A DNA stretch of 39,573 nt from Bacteroidota bacterium (GCA_013288205.1 JABDCH010000016.1:1-39573); one strand, 5' to 3'; positions 17,027-26,437 are shown, counted from the first letter of the stretch. The notes: a model not told the origin generated them from the sequence alone. Numbers and translations are program-made.

Positions 17027-18298
17027 ATGTTTGTCGCTTGTAAAAACACTTCTGATTACGTGCAAAACGATCCGTACGTTTCTTTAAAAAATCGAGATTT
17101 CAGGCTTTTTGCATTTGCCCGTCTTTTAATAACTATTGCCACCCAGATGCAGGGTGTTATTGTTGGCTGGCAGATACTAGGATATACTAAAGACCCCTTT
17201 TTATTCGGGATGATAGGTCTTACAGAAGCTATTCCTTTTATTTCAACGGCTTTGTTTGCAGGTCATGTGGCTGATATTATCCAGCGCAAGCGAATCATAA
17301 TAATATCAGCCATTATAATGAATATAGCTACCTTTATTTTGTACTTATATACGTTGAATAATGACTTATTCCTGCACCAGTATGGCATTTTGCCTATTTA
17401 TATCATTATTTTTTTTACGGGTATTGCAAGGGCTTTTGTTGCTCCTGCCATGTTTGCATTTTTATCACAAATTGTTCCAAGGGAAGATTATCCTAATGCC
17501 ACCACCTGGAATAGTACAGCATGGCAGGTAGGCGCTATTGCAGGTCCTGCAATAGGTGGTTTTCTTTTTGGGATAATTGGTGTAGGCAAGAGTTACCTTA
17601 CTGATTTCATTCTAACTTTCATAGCGCTTATCCTTTTCAGTTTTATAAAAGCACGCCCACTACTTGAAAGGGTAAAGAAAGAGAAGCTTTTTACAAGTCT
17701 TTCGCAGGGAATTAAATTTGTTTTCAGCGATCAGGCCATATTAGGGGCCTTATCACTCGATTTGTTTGCAGTACTTTTTGGCGGAGCGGTGGCCTTGTTG
17801 CCCTTATTTGCCAAATTGGTATTGAAGACAGGCCCAATAGGGTTGGGGATGCTTCGTGCTGCACCATCTATCGGGGCCGTGATAATGGGCGCCGTAATGG
17901 TGTACCGCCCTCCTTTTAGAAATGCAGGCCGGAATATGCTGCTTGCCGTAATCGGCTATGGTATTTGCATCATATTGTTTGCCGTATCTACCAATCTTAT
18001 ACTTTCTGTTTTTCTGCTCGCAGTTAGTGGGGCATTCGATAGTGTGAGTGTAATTATAAGATCAACCATTCTTCAGTTAAGAACCCCCGATGAAATGCGA
18101 GGCAGGGTATCTTCTGTAAATAACATTTTCATCGGCTCCTCCAATGAAATAGGGGAGTTCGAATCGGGGCTTATGGCCCGGCTGATGGGTTTAATCCCCT
18201 CTGTTATTTTTGGAGGAGGCATGACCATATTCGTTGTAGGCTTTACCTGGATAAAGGCTAAAGCATTACGTACGCTCCATTTAGATGGGAAGAAATAA
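17027..18298 (+). CDS. Major facilitator superfamily transporter (EntS/MFS_3-like)
   Basis: A 423-residue protein with about twelve hydrophobic helices (roughly two sets of six around a cytoplasmic loop near residue 210-225, IKARPLLERVKKEK). The loop AGHVADIIQRKRIIIISAI after helix 2 is the MFS motif-A equivalent (G-x-x-A-D-x-x-x-R-K/R). The style resembles the enterobactin-exporter-like MFS_3 family, so it is an exporter candidate with unknown substrate. The ATG at 17027 overlaps a TATGTTTG box (17026-17033). If that is the promoter, a GTG at 17060 (VQNDPYVSLKNRDF) would be the start, giving 412 residues. It is divergent from ugd and followed by a hairpin terminator. Confidence 0.88.
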   Translation: MFVACKNTSDYVQNDPYVSLKNRDFRLFAFARLLITIATQMQGVIVGWQILGYTKDPFLFGMIGLTEAIPFISTALFAGHVADIIQRKRIIIISAIIMNIATFILYLYTLNNDLFLHQYGILPIYIIIFFTGIARAFVAPAMFAFLSQIVPREDYPNATTWNSTAWQVGAIAGPAIGGFLFGIIGVGKSYLTDFILTFIALILFSFIKARPLLERVKKEKLFTSLSQGIKFVFSDQAILGALSLDLFAVLFGGAVALLPLFAKLVLKTGPIGLGMLRAAPSIGAVIMGAVMVYRPPFRNAGRNMLLAVIGYGICIILFAVSTNLILSVFLLAVSGAFDSVSVIIRSTILQLRTPDEMRGRVSSVNNIFIGSSNEIGEFESGLMARLMGLIPSVIFGGGMTIFVVGFTWIKAKALRTLHLDGKK

Positions 18299-18331
18299 TG
18301 TGGCCTTTCTTTACGACCTTATTAAAATAAA

Positions 18332-18359
18332 AACACCCCGATCGTATCGAGGTGTTTAA
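18332..18359. terminator. Bidirectional hairpin between MFS and OmpP1-like genes
   Basis: AACACC-C-CGAT pairs with ATCG-A-GGTGTT around an CGT loop, with A-rich and T-rich flanks. It lies between the convergent stops at 18298 and 18368. Confidence 0.65.
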
Positions 18360-18367
18360 AATCTTTC

Positions 18368-19984
18368 TTAGTAGGCTCCCGGAGGTGGCGGAGGAGGTGG
18401 CGGATAGCTGTTATACCTTCTGCGGTGTGGATGGCTTTTAGGCGAATCGAATGTATATGCCATTGTAAGTATCACATTTGATATATTAGTTTTCAAAGTG
18501 GCTGGGGTGGCTTCAGAATAAGATTGATATTGTTCGCTATACTGCATAAGAGTATAGGCTATATCAAATGCTACATGATTTACCTTTAGGCCCACTCCAA
18601 GCGAATAGGTATTGCGTATAGAACTGTATCCTACGGTTGATTGGTTATAAGGATTTCCATAGATGGAGTATCCGGCACGAAGACTAATAGGATACAAAAC
18701 CCATTCAAAACCAAAACGAAGATTATTTGCCTGCATAAAATCCTGGCTTATAGCGGAATTGAGGGGGGCAGTATATCCCGAACCTAAATCGGCGGACTTT
18801 ACACTTATGGTGGAATAGTCGACATATTGATAATCTGCACTGACAATTCCCTGGCCGTTAATCACTGCGGCAGCGCCTATAATAGCTTTCATAGGAGTAG
18901 TGAGGTTATAATTATATTGGGTTTGGGCTCCCAAAGGATTCCCGTTGCCATCTGTTGTGACAGATAGCGCTTGATAATTGGTATATGGTGATCCGGAAAT
19001 ATAATTAGCAACCCAATTAGTTGAATAGTTGTCAGTCATGCTGAAATAGGTGGGTGAGTGAATTGCTGCTCCCACTCTCAACCAATCCAGTATGCGATAA
19101 ATAATACCGACTTTAAAATTAACCCCAGTACCGGAAGTGTTTAAATTCTGGGTATACGTATAATTTGAGAAGCCATAATTGGCATCGGTATATTCGGCCT
19201 GTTCGGTATAAGAATCAGTAAGATTATAGTTTACATCTACAATTCCGATAGTACCACCGATGAACAAGCGGTCATTATAATTCCCACCAAAGCTTATATC
19301 GGTTTCTCCCATGGAGCCTGTGGTTAGTATGTTTTCGGTTTGCAATACGGTTCCTCCGGCATTGAGGGACGGTTGAATGATATTGAAGTATTGAGAGCCA
19401 TTGGTGCCCGCTACAGTGTCTAACAGGCCTGCATTCCAAGCCGGAGCAACTCTGAATCCATCAAGATTGCCAAGATTGTTATAATTCGTTCCATTTGCCT
19501 GCGTAGTAATATCATTCAGGAATGTACTTGAATTGGTAGTACCCTGTATGGTTACGTTATCATTAAAATTATTCAGGCGGTTGTAGGCAACACCAAAATT
19601 GTAACTCTTCCAGCCACCTTTATCATCTTTGTCTTTCTTTCTAACTTTACCTGTTGCCATAAACCCCAAACTCTGAAGGGTTGCGGCGCTATTGGTGTTT
19701 GTGGTGGAAGTGCCATTGTATGATGCATTAGTACTTTGAAAGGCTATACCTGGTGTTATTTCCATCTGATTATTTGTGTAAACAGCAATACTTGCCGGGT
19801 TATATCCTAATGCACCCATATCGCCCCCTACAGCGCAAAAAGCCCCACCCATTGCAGCAAACCTGGCTGTACCACCCAAAATATCCTGGGAATATCGCAG
19901 GGCATCTGATTCACCCAACTGGGCACTTGTTTTCAGGGGAATAATTGCCGAAAAAAGGCAAACAGAATATAAGAACCTTCTCAT
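18368..19984 (-). CDS. OmpP1/FadL-like outer-membrane transport protein with polyproline C terminus
   Basis: A 538-residue outer-membrane beta-barrel. The signal peptide is MRRFLYSVCLFSAIIPLKTSAQ. The N-terminal hatch-like region SQDILGGTARFAAMGGAFCAVGGDMGALGYNPASIAVY is typical of the OmpP1/FadL/TodX-type proteins of Bacteroidota (often annotated as hemin receptor or outer membrane protein transport protein). The body is rich in Tyr/Asn/Thr with alternating strands. The barrel seems to end at YTLMQYSEQ...VILTMAYTFDSP. After that comes a basic spacer and a run of eight prolines ending GAY, which is unusual for a porin whose last strand normally ends the chain. The substrate is unknown; hydrophobic compounds are the family precedent. 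Confidence 0.85.
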   Translation of the reverse strand: MRRFLYSVCLFSAIIPLKTSAQLGESDALRYSQDILGGTARFAAMGGAFCAVGGDMGALGYNPASIAVYTNNQMEITPGIAFQSTNASYNGTSTTNTNSAATLQSLGFMATGKVRKKDKDDKGGWKSYNFGVAYNRLNNFNDNVTIQGTTNSSTFLNDITTQANGTNYNNLGNLDGFRVAPAWNAGLLDTVAGTNGSQYFNIIQPSLNAGGTVLQTENILTTGSMGETDISFGGNYNDRLFIGGTIGIVDVNYNLTDSYTEQAEYTDANYGFSNYTYTQNLNTSGTGVNFKVGIIYRILDWLRVGAAIHSPTYFSMTDNYSTNWVANYISGSPYTNYQALSVTTDGNGNPLGAQTQYNYNLTTPMKAIIGAAAVINGQGIVSADYQYVDYSTISVKSADLGSGYTAPLNSAISQDFMQANNLRFGFEWVLYPISLRAGYSIYGNPYNQSTVGYSSIRNTYSLGVGLKVNHVAFDIAYTLMQYSEQYQSYSEATPATLKTNISNVILTMAYTFDSPKSHPHRRRYNSYPPPPPPPPGAY

Positions 19985-20035
19985 TTTTATCAGGTTTTAA
20001 ATGTTGAAATTGGTTTTAATTTGTAGAGATGAAGT

Positions 20036-21121
20036 TTATTTTCTCCCGCCGCCGCCGAAATGGCCTCCGCCACCACTGAAACCGGAGGAATGACCTCCGC
20101 CAAATCCGCTACTGGAATGACTTCCGCCGCTAAATCCATTGCCAAAATGGCTTCCACCAGATGCGCCACGGCCAATACTATAACCGGAAGAAGAACGGTT
20201 GGAATAATTCCCACCATAGTTTCTTTGTGAACCTCCGGAACGGGAATAAACACGTTGGGAGTTGCTGTAGTTACTTCTATTGTAGGAATTATTCCGGGTG
20301 TAGCTGCTATTCCTGGAATAAGTTCTGTTGCCAGTATTATTATTGGTGGCTGAACGTGAATATCCGTTTCCATTAGCAACCCTGTTTGAATTAGTGTATG
20401 TTCTTGCATTGGAATTTGCAACAGAACCTCGCGCAGATGCATTTGCTACATTTGAAAAATTATTGCCGGCTGTTCTTGCATTAGAGTATTTGGCAGGTGA
20501 TACACTATTATTGGCTCTAACGTTATTCATGTTTGCGGTTCTCGTTCCGACGTATGCCCCAAAACTTGATTCATTTCTGATTGAACGGGGAGAACCTACA
20601 ATTGCATTGCGATAACCATATCCACCATAATATCCATGATAACCATATCCGCCACCCCAATAACCGCCCCAATAGGGATAGCCAAAACCGTAACCAAAGC
20701 CCCAGTATGGGTAGCCCCAACCGAATCCAAATCCTAATCCCCAGCCGTAGTAAGGATAACCAAATCCTAATCCACAACTGTAATATGGGTAACCAAAAGC
20801 ATAGGGATCGTAGTTATAGCCGTAGCTGTCATCATAATAGGTATCGTTGTTATTCCAACTCTGATCATACTTTCCAACATTGGACGAGTAATTATAATCA
20901 TTGGAATAATAATTGTTCTTGTTTGAATCGTTTGCTGTGGCAGCAGGCTGATTTTGTGTTTGACTTGTAGCTATAGGAGCAGGCGTATTGGCAGGGGCAG
21001 TATTATTACGGGACGCATACACACCATCATCGTTATGTCCGGCAATATTTTCTTGTGTTCCACAGGAAGCAAAGCCGATTGCTACGAGACCGATGGCAGA
21101 TATTTTAAGCAAGGTTTTCAT
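20036..21121 (-). CDS. Gly/Tyr-rich low-complexity lipoprotein
   Basis: A 361-residue predicted lipoprotein: MKTLLKISAIGLVAIGFASC gives a lipobox FASC. Three compositional zones follow: an Asn/Ser/Ala/Pro linker with many Asn and Tyr (about 25-95), an aromatic/glycine zone (about 100-170) made of repeats such as GLGFGYPYYG and GYPYWGG, and a Ser/Asn/Arg zone ending in Gly/His/Ser repeats (SGGSHFGNGF, GGGHSSGFSGG). The start ATG 21121 is preferred; a TTG at 21142 would put charged residues ahead of the signal. No domain is recognisable. It is divergent from proS. A surface or extracellular-matrix role is plausible but unproven. Confidence 0.8.
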   Translation of the reverse strand: MKTLLKISAIGLVAIGFASCGTQENIAGHNDDGVYASRNNTAPANTPAPIATSQTQNQPAATANDSNKNNYYSNDYNYSSNVGKYDQSWNNNDTYYDDSYGYNYDPYAFGYPYYSCGLGFGYPYYGWGLGFGFGWGYPYWGFGYGFGYPYWGGYWGGGYGYHGYYGGYGYRNAIVGSPRSIRNESSFGAYVGTRTANMNNVRANNSVSPAKYSNARTAGNNFSNVANASARGSVANSNARTYTNSNRVANGNGYSRSATNNNTGNRTYSRNSSYTRNNSYNRSNYSNSQRVYSRSGGSQRNYGGNYSNRSSSGYSIGRGASGGSHFGNGFSGGSHSSSGFGGGHSSGFSGGGGHFGGGGRK

Positions 21122-21178
21122 AGGTTTCTTTACTTTTTTCAAAGGTTAGACTTTTTAACCGTTTAAAGGTTTATTGTT

Positions 21179-21186
21179 TATTTTTG
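21179..21186 (+). promoter_or_regulatory. Possible -7 box (TATTTTTG) of proS
   Basis: TATTTTTG fits TAnnTTTG and lies about 118 bp upstream of the proS ATG, in the divergent region. If used, it gives a long, A/T-rich leader. Confidence 0.35.
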
Positions 21187-21303
21187 CCGACTCCGATAAA
21201 TCTTTTACCTCTATACACTTTAAACTGGGACGAAGTTACGCATTTTTAGATGAATTTTAGGTGAAGAATAAGGACAAAAAAGTTTTTAACAATTTTTAGC
21301 ACT

Positions 21304-22773
21304 ATGAGCAAAGCCATCGTATCTCGGGAACAAGACTATTCGCAATGGTATAATGAATTGGTAATAAAAGCCGGACTGGCTGATTATTCAGCAGTTAAGG
21401 GGTGCATGGTTATTAAGCCATATGGGTTTGCTATTTGGGAAAGAATGCAACGTGCATTGGATGATATGTTCAAAAATACCGGACATTCCAATGCCTATTT
21501 TCCTTTATTCATCCCAAAATCCTTTTTTTCGAAGGAGGCAGCGCATGTGGAAGGGTTTGCCAAAGAATGTGCTGTAGTGACACATTATCGCTTAAAAAAC
21601 TCTCCGGAAGGCATTGTAGTAGATGAAACCGCCAAGCTGGAAGAAGAACTGATTATAAGACCCACTTCTGAAACTATTATTTGGAATACCTATAGGGGCT
21701 GGATACAATCGTATCGCGATTTGCCCCTTCTAATAAATCAATGGGCCAATGTGGTGCGTTGGGAAATGCGGACACGTCTATTTCTGCGTACTACTGAATT
21801 TTTGTGGCAAGAAGGGCATACCGCTCATGCTACTAGCCAGGAAGCTGTGGAGGAAACGTTACGCATATTAGATATCTACACTGAATTTGCTGAAAAGTGG
21901 ATGTCGATGCCGGTTGTTAAAGGTGTAAAGACAGCCAACGAGCGTTTTGCCGGTGCGGTAGATACCTATTGTATTGAAGCTTTGATGCAGGATGGAAAGG
22001 CCTTGCAAGCGGGCACATCGCATTTTCTTGGACAGAATTTTGCCAAAGCATTTGATGTGAAATTCCTCAATAAAGAAGGTAAATCAGAATTGGTATGGGC
22101 TACTTCCTGGGGAGTATCCACAAGACTTGTAGGCGCATTGATAATGACCCATTCCGATGATGATGGCTTGGTGCTTCCTCCTATGCTCGCGCCTCATGAG
22201 GTAATTATTGTTCCTATCTATCGCGATGAAGAGCAGTTAAAAAAGATCATGGAAGTTGTTTCCCAAATTAACAGCGAATTGACCAAACAAGGCATACGGG
22301 TAAAAATAGATGCAGATGATAAGCACAGCCCCGGCTGGAAATTTGCCGAATATGAATTGAAAGGTGTTCCGGTGCGGTTGGCAATTGGTCCTAAAGATTT
22401 GGAAAAAGGAACTGTAGAAGTTTATCGCCGCGATCTAAAACAAAAGCAATTTGTTCCCCAGGATGGAATTGCACCACATGTTAAAAACCTGCTTTCCCAA
22501 ATTCAGCAAAGCTTATACAATAAAGCGTTAGCGTTCCGTGAACAAAGCACGGTGAAAGTAGACGACTATACTACTTTCAAAGAAGTATTAGATAAAAAAG
22601 GTGGATTTGTATTAGCCCATTGGGATGGAACTACTGAAACAGAAGAGAAGATAAAAGAAGAAACAAAGGCCACTATCCGCTGTATTCCTATGGATAATCA
22701 ACAGGAGGAAGGCAACTGTATATATTCTGGTAAGCCTTCCAAGCAAAGGGTTATATTTGCTAAAGCCTATTGA
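21304..22773 (+). CDS. proS: Prolyl-tRNA synthetase (short, archaeal/eukaryote-type)
   Basis: A 489-residue class II aminoacyl-tRNA synthetase that charges tRNA-Pro. Motif 2 and surrounding residues are clear: [23 protein letters not shown], then [31 protein letters not shown]. Motif 3 is in the [27 protein letters not shown] region. There is no YbaK-like editing insertion, so this is the ProS type 3 form typical for Bacteroidota. The C-terminal anticodon-binding domain and zinc-like C-terminal region (about 400-489) end in [10 protein letters not shown]. Confidence is very high. Confidence 0.97.
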   Translation: MSKAIVSREQDYSQWYNELVIKAGLADYSAVKGCMVIKPYGFAIWERMQRALDDMFKNTGHSNAYFPLFIPKSFFSKEAAHVEGFAKECAVVTHYRLKNSPEGIVVDETAKLEEELIIRPTSETIIWNTYRGWIQSYRDLPLLINQWANVVRWEMRTRLFLRTTEFLWQEGHTAHATSQEAVEETLRILDIYTEFAEKWMSMPVVKGVKTANERFAGAVDTYCIEALMQDGKALQAGTSHFLGQNFAKAFDVKFLNKEGKSELVWATSWGVSTRLVGALIMTHSDDDGLVLPPMLAPHEVIIVPIYRDEEQLKKIMEVVSQINSELTKQGIRVKIDADDKHSPGWKFAEYELKGVPVRLAIGPKDLEKGTVEVYRRDLKQKQFVPQDGIAPHVKNLLSQIQQSLYNKALAFREQSTVKVDDYTTFKEVLDKKGGFVLAHWDGTTETEEKIKEETKATIRCIPMDNQQEEGNCIYSGKPSKQRVIFAKAY

Positions 22774-22801
22774 CAATATTAGGAATTAACCACTTTATTA
22801 A

Positions 22802-22809
22802 TATTTTTG
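22802..22809 (+). promoter_or_regulatory. -7 box (TATTTTTG) for the 22861 gene
   Basis: TATTTTTG matches TAnnTTTG, 51 bp before the ATG, in the gap after proS. Confidence 0.4.
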
Positions 22810-22860
22810 TTCTGATTCAATTAAATTCTAATTTGTAATTTCAGATTTCTGATTAGACGT

Positions 22861-23556
22861 ATGGATGCTAAACTAACTCCGGAGGAGCTTATATTAAAGC
22901 TGTTGAAAGAAAAAACAAGTCTTCAGCTTGATGTGCGTAAAAATATGGCCGATAGCTTTATTATGCTGAAGGAAACCCTCCAGGAGTTTGCAAAGAATCT
23001 ATCACAAAAAGCTAATTCTTTTGATAAAAGGATAAACATTGCATATAAAGAGAAGAACGAATTTGAAGCTACTTTAACAGTGGCAGAAGATGTGTTGGTG
23101 TTCTATATGCAAACCAATGTTTTTGAATTTGACCAGAGTCACCAAGTATGGCAAAATTCGTATGTAAAGAATAATGAAGGAAATGCCTATTGCGGCATCA
23201 TCAGTATTTATAATTTTTTGTCAGATTCATTTATTTATAATCGCAGCAATGATGCCGGCTATTTAATTGCTCGCATTTTTGTAAATCATGAAATGCATTA
23301 TTTTGTTGAAGGTAAACGACAGTTAGGTTTTCTGTACAACGATTTTTCCAACTCCGTACTTGATAAAAAAGCCGTAACAGAAATAATAAATTCAGCCGTT
23401 ATTTATACCTTGTCATTTAACTTATTTGTGCCTCCGTTTGATAACATAAAAGAAGTAAGTGTTTCAGCCATGGAAGAAGAAAACAATCGTATGCAGCTAC
23501 AAACTGGTAAGCGGCTCGGTTTCAGGTTTAGCGCCGATAATGATAATTTGAGATGA
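22861..23556 (+). CDS. Conserved hypothetical protein
   Basis: A 231-residue soluble protein without signal peptide or membrane helix. The N-terminal 60 residues look helical and charged (LLKEKTSLQLDVRKNMADSFIMLKETLQEFAKNL); the middle has mixed alpha/beta character (FEATLTVAEDVLVFYMQTNVFEF). I do not recognise a domain. Its stop overlaps the next gene's start by 4 bp (ATGA at 23553-23556), indicating translational coupling with the Rossmann-fold gene that is now frameshifted. Confidence 0.75.
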   Translation: MDAKLTPEELILKLLKEKTSLQLDVRKNMADSFIMLKETLQEFAKNLSQKANSFDKRINIAYKEKNEFEATLTVAEDVLVFYMQTNVFEFDQSHQVWQNSYVKNNEGNAYCGIISIYNFLSDSFIYNRSNDAGYLIARIFVNHEMHYFVEGKRQLGFLYNDFSNSVLDKKAVTEIINSAVIYTLSFNLFVPPFDNIKEVSVSAMEEENNRMQLQTGKRLGFRFSADNDNLR

Positions 23557-24220
23557 AAGTACGCGCCATCATAACAGGTTCCACAGGCATGGTAGGCGAG
23601 GGTGTATTGCTTGAATGCCTTTCACATCCGGATGTTGAGCAGGTACTGGTGATAAACCGGAGGCCCTACGAGGTTACACATCCTAAACTGAAAGAAATTA
23701 TCCTTGCTGATTTTTTTGACCTTTCTCCTATACAGGACCAATTGGTAAATTATAACGCATGCTTTTTTTGCCTCGGGGTGACTTCCGTTGGCATGAAAGA
23801 GCCGGAATATCGCCACCTGACCTATGACCTTACCACGAATATGGCACAACTGTTGTGTAAACAGAACTCGGATATGGTGTTCACTTATGTATCGGGTGCA
23901 GGAACCAATAACAAAGGCACCAGCAGGAGCTTTTGGATACGGGTAAAAGGTAAAACCGAAACCGATTTAATGGAACTGCCATTTAAGAAAGCCTATATAT
24001 GTTCCGCCCCGGTTATATGCAACCTACCAAAGGAGCGAAAAACACGCAAAAAGCTTATCTTTTCATGAGTTGGATGTATCCTGTTCTGCGGATGCTATTC
24101 CCGAAATTTGTTTGCACACTCAAAGAATTGGGCCTTGCTATGATTCATTGCCTAAAAAAAGGCTACGACAAATCAATTCTGGAAGTACCCGATATAGTGA
24201 AATTGGCGGGGGAGAAGTAA
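23553..24220 (+). pseudogene. NAD(P)-binding Rossmann/epimerase-like protein, frameshifted
   Basis: The first frame (23553-24068) encodes a short-chain NAD(P)-binding protein: MKVRAIITGSTGMVGEGVLLECL contains the GxTGMVGxG nucleotide motif, and TYVSGAGTNNKGTSRSFW.RVKGKTE supplies the active-site region (K of the VKGKxE segment). After PFKKAY the homology jumps frame: MFRPGYMQPTKGAKNT...FPKFVCTLKELGLAMIHCLKKGY (23999-24220) continues the same fold in the +1/-1 frame. The switch falls in the TATATAT run at 23994-24000, equivalent to a 2-bp AT insertion. A true mutation and a sequencing error cannot be separated here. The intact form would be about 221 residues. It ends 32 bp before the mobile-element boundary. 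Confidence 0.8.
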
Positions 24221-24251
24221 TCAAGTGAAACTATTCAATTACTCAACTAAG

Positions 24252-24266
24252 GTAGCCCGTAGGGGA
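24252..24266. repeat. att repeat, integrase-gene side of the element
   Basis: GTAGCCCGTAGGGGA is identical to the 3' end of the tRNA-Glu gene at 30154-30168 and is in the same orientation. It marks the far end of the integrated element. Flanks differ at once on both sides, so the identity is exactly 15 bp. Confidence 0.85.
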
Positions 24267-24384
24267 CTTTAAATTTTCTTATTCATCTTAACTTAAAATT
24301 ACTTACAAGTGGCGTAAATACTACTATTAGTAAGGTTTTTACTTTAAAGTTAGATTTTGTTAAATTAAGGTGATTTAACTAAAA

Positions 24385-24408
24385 AGTGTCCCCTAAAGTG
24401 TCCCCTAT
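24385..24408 (+). repeat. Tandem 12-bp repeats (integrase arm-site-like), integrase end
   Basis: Two abutting copies, AGTGTCCCCTAA (24385-24396) and AGTGTCCCCTAT (24397-24408). The same pair occurs near the other end at 30077-30100. The core att repeat contains the related TAGGGGAC (24260-24267) in reverse, as often seen for tyrosine-recombinase sites. Confidence 0.7.
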
Positions 24409-24420
24409 TTCAAATTAATT

Positions 24421-24428
24421 TATCTTTG
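24421..24428 (+). promoter_or_regulatory. -7 box (TATCTTTG) of the integrase gene
   Basis: TATCTTTG is a perfect TAnnTTTG element, 20 bp before the ATG at 24449. The -33 region would fall in the 12-bp repeats at 24385-24408, so integrase binding there could repress its own gene. Confidence 0.55.
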
Positions 24429-24448
24429 CAGCACTTAATTACTATACT

Positions 24449-25678
24449 ATGGCAAAGGTGAATTTTTATTTGAAAGAACCAACTGGAAAGAGCGAAACCC
24501 TTATTTATTTGTTCTTTCATTACAAGGGAGCAAGGTTAAAATATTCCACAGGTGAAACAATTTTGCCGAAATTTTGGAATGAAGAAAACCAAAGAGCCAG
24601 TATATCGCTAAAGGGTAGTTCTGAAATAAACGGACTGATAGACCGAATAGAGGAAGGTATAAAGAAAATTTACAGGGAAGGGCTAACTTATGGAAAGGAT
24701 ATTACAAACGTATATCTGAAAGAGAAACTTGACGAGGAATTAAATGATACAGGCAAAGCAGTAAAGACCTTTTTTGATTATTTTAATGAGTTTACAGAGG
24801 TGCAAAAATCATTTAAGACTTACCGAACTATTCAAAAATACAATACGCTGAAAAGTCATTTATTGCAATTTCAAAGTAAAAAAGTCTATAACTTATCCTT
24901 TGAAAAAATTGATATACGATTTAACGAACTCTTTACTGCCTTTTGCATTACTGATTTAAACCTTGTAAATAATTCCATTGCAAAGTACATAAAGACTTTA
25001 AAAACCTTTCTACATTGGGCAACTGATAGAGGGTATAATAAAAGCCTTTCATTTGTTAAGTTCAAAGCAAAGGAACGGGACGCTGATATTATTTACTTAA
25101 CCGAAGATGAACTTTTTACTCTTTACAATAAAGACTTATCTAAAAACATAGCCTTAGACAAGGTACGGGACACTTTTTGTTTCGGATGTTTTACAGGTTT
25201 ACGATACTCCGATATTACAAGGGTAACAAAAGAAAATGTGAAAGGGGGTGAAATAAATTTCATATCCGAAAAGACTACCGAAAAACTAAGTATTCCGCTT
25301 AATGAATATTCAGAAGCAATATTGAAAAAGTATAATTACTCTTTGCCGGTTATATCTAACCAAAAGACAAACGAACATTTGAAAGAGTTAGGAAAACTTG
25401 CGGAACTTGATGAACCTATAATGATTACACGCTTTAAAGGGGCGGAAGAAATACAGGTAACTAAGCCAAAATATGAGTTTATAGGTACACATACGGCACG
25501 TAGAACCTTTGTAACTCTTTCGCTTGAAAAAGGAATGAGACCGGAAATAGTAATGAGCATTACCGGACACAAAGAATATAATACCTTCAAAAAGTATATT
25601 AAGATAACTAACAAGGTAAAAAACATTGATATGAAAAGGATTTGGAATAAAGAAAGCTCTTTATTGGCAGTAATTTAA
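24449..25678 (+). CDS. Tyrosine recombinase / site-specific integrase
   Basis: A 409-residue phage-type integrase of the Bacteroidota kind. The N-terminal arm-binding domain spans about 1-95 (VNFYLKEPTGKSETLIYLFF), the SAM-like core-binding domain about 105-205, and the catalytic domain about 215-395. The active-site set is complete: Arg252 (FTGLRYSD), a Lys in the beta-hairpin (about 275), His348 and Arg351 (THTARRTF), His374 (ITGHKEYNTF) and the nucleophile Tyr383. It lies next to the att repeat and presumably recombines attP with the tRNA-Glu 3' end. A strong Bacteroidota-type promoter box precedes it. The C terminus is complete. Confidence 0.95.
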   Translation: MAKVNFYLKEPTGKSETLIYLFFHYKGARLKYSTGETILPKFWNEENQRASISLKGSSEINGLIDRIEEGIKKIYREGLTYGKDITNVYLKEKLDEELNDTGKAVKTFFDYFNEFTEVQKSFKTYRTIQKYNTLKSHLLQFQSKKVYNLSFEKIDIRFNELFTAFCITDLNLVNNSIAKYIKTLKTFLHWATDRGYNKSLSFVKFKAKERDADIIYLTEDELFTLYNKDLSKNIALDKVRDTFCFGCFTGLRYSDITRVTKENVKGGEINFISEKTTEKLSIPLNEYSEAILKKYNYSLPVISNQKTNEHLKELGKLAELDEPIMITRFKGAEEIQVTKPKYEFIGTHTARRTFVTLSLEKGMRPEIVMSITGHKEYNTFKKYIKITNKVKNIDMKRIWNKESSLLAVI

Positions 25679-25699
25679 TGTATTGTAAAAAAATCCTTT

Positions 25700-26437
25700 A
25701 TGAAATGCTATTTTCTTAATTGCCTCTCTTTTATTAACCTTACAAAAGACCAATTAATTAACCTGAGTCTTGTAATGGTAGGCTTATTAACTGTTGGAGT
25801 TGCCTTATATACTGCAATAATATTACTAAGGACACTAAAACAAATAAAAATCCAAACTGATGAGGCACAATTTCAAAGCAGAGCGATACTTGCAATGAAT
25901 CAATACAATATTTATTACAAAGAACTGGAGGGTATTTCAGCAACATTTGAGAATATGAATTTTAAGAAAAATATGGAAAGACGTAGTTTTGATTTAAAAA
26001 CAACATTTCCTTTGAATTTTAGACAGGCTTTAGATTTTGCAAATGGTAAAAATGACAAATTGATTGGACTGTTCACACTTTTTATGATTCCTGATAGAAA
26101 TAGCAGAACAAAAGAGCAAGAAACCTATATTCAATTTGACATATTACAACCTTTAATACGTGGATACGAACATCTATTACTTTTTTTAAATGCCATTAAA
26201 GACGATAATATATTAACAGATGAGTATAAAAGCATGTTTTATGAAAAAGTGGAATATGAATTATTACAATCATATCTAAGAATTTGTAATTACAAATTTA
26301 TGGATAAGACAAATGACTTTGACTTATCCTGCTACCCTGACCAATGGGTAAATGAATTTAAGAAGATTAATAATTTTTATATAAATAATAATGCCTTCAG
26401 ATATAAAGATTTGGATTTTTACCGGACGACTATGTAA
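25700..26437 (+). CDS. Single-pass membrane protein, unknown function (element cargo)
   Basis: A 245-residue protein with one strong hydrophobic segment near residues 22-46 (LSLVMVGLLTVGVALYTAIILL), then a basic amphipathic stretch (RTLKQIKIQTDEAQFQSRAI) and a soluble, mostly helical domain of about 190 residues rich in Tyr, Asn and Asp. This one-helix-plus-cytoplasmic-domain layout is frequent in accessory proteins of bacterial mobile elements. I recognise no domain. It begins 22 bp after the integrase stop without its own clear promoter, so it may be co-transcribed. Codon use is A/T-rich like the rest of the element. Confidence 0.7.
   Translation: MKCYFLNCLSFINLTKDQLINLSLVMVGLLTVGVALYTAIILLRTLKQIKIQTDEAQFQSRAILAMNQYNIYYKELEGISATFENMNFKKNMERRSFDLKTTFPLNFRQALDFANGKNDKLIGLFTLFMIPDRNSRTKEQETYIQFDILQPLIRGYEHLLLFLNAIKDDNILTDEYKSMFYEKVEYELLQSYLRICNYKFMDKTNDFDLSCYPDQWVNEFKKINNFYINNNAFRYKDLDFYRTTM

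Noticed and set aside
19990-20442. 150-codon minus-strand frame overlapping the Gly/Tyr lipoprotein gene
   Set aside because: It overlaps the low-complexity C-terminal zone in another frame; its repetitive Ile/Pro/Val composition is a by-product of that repeat DNA.
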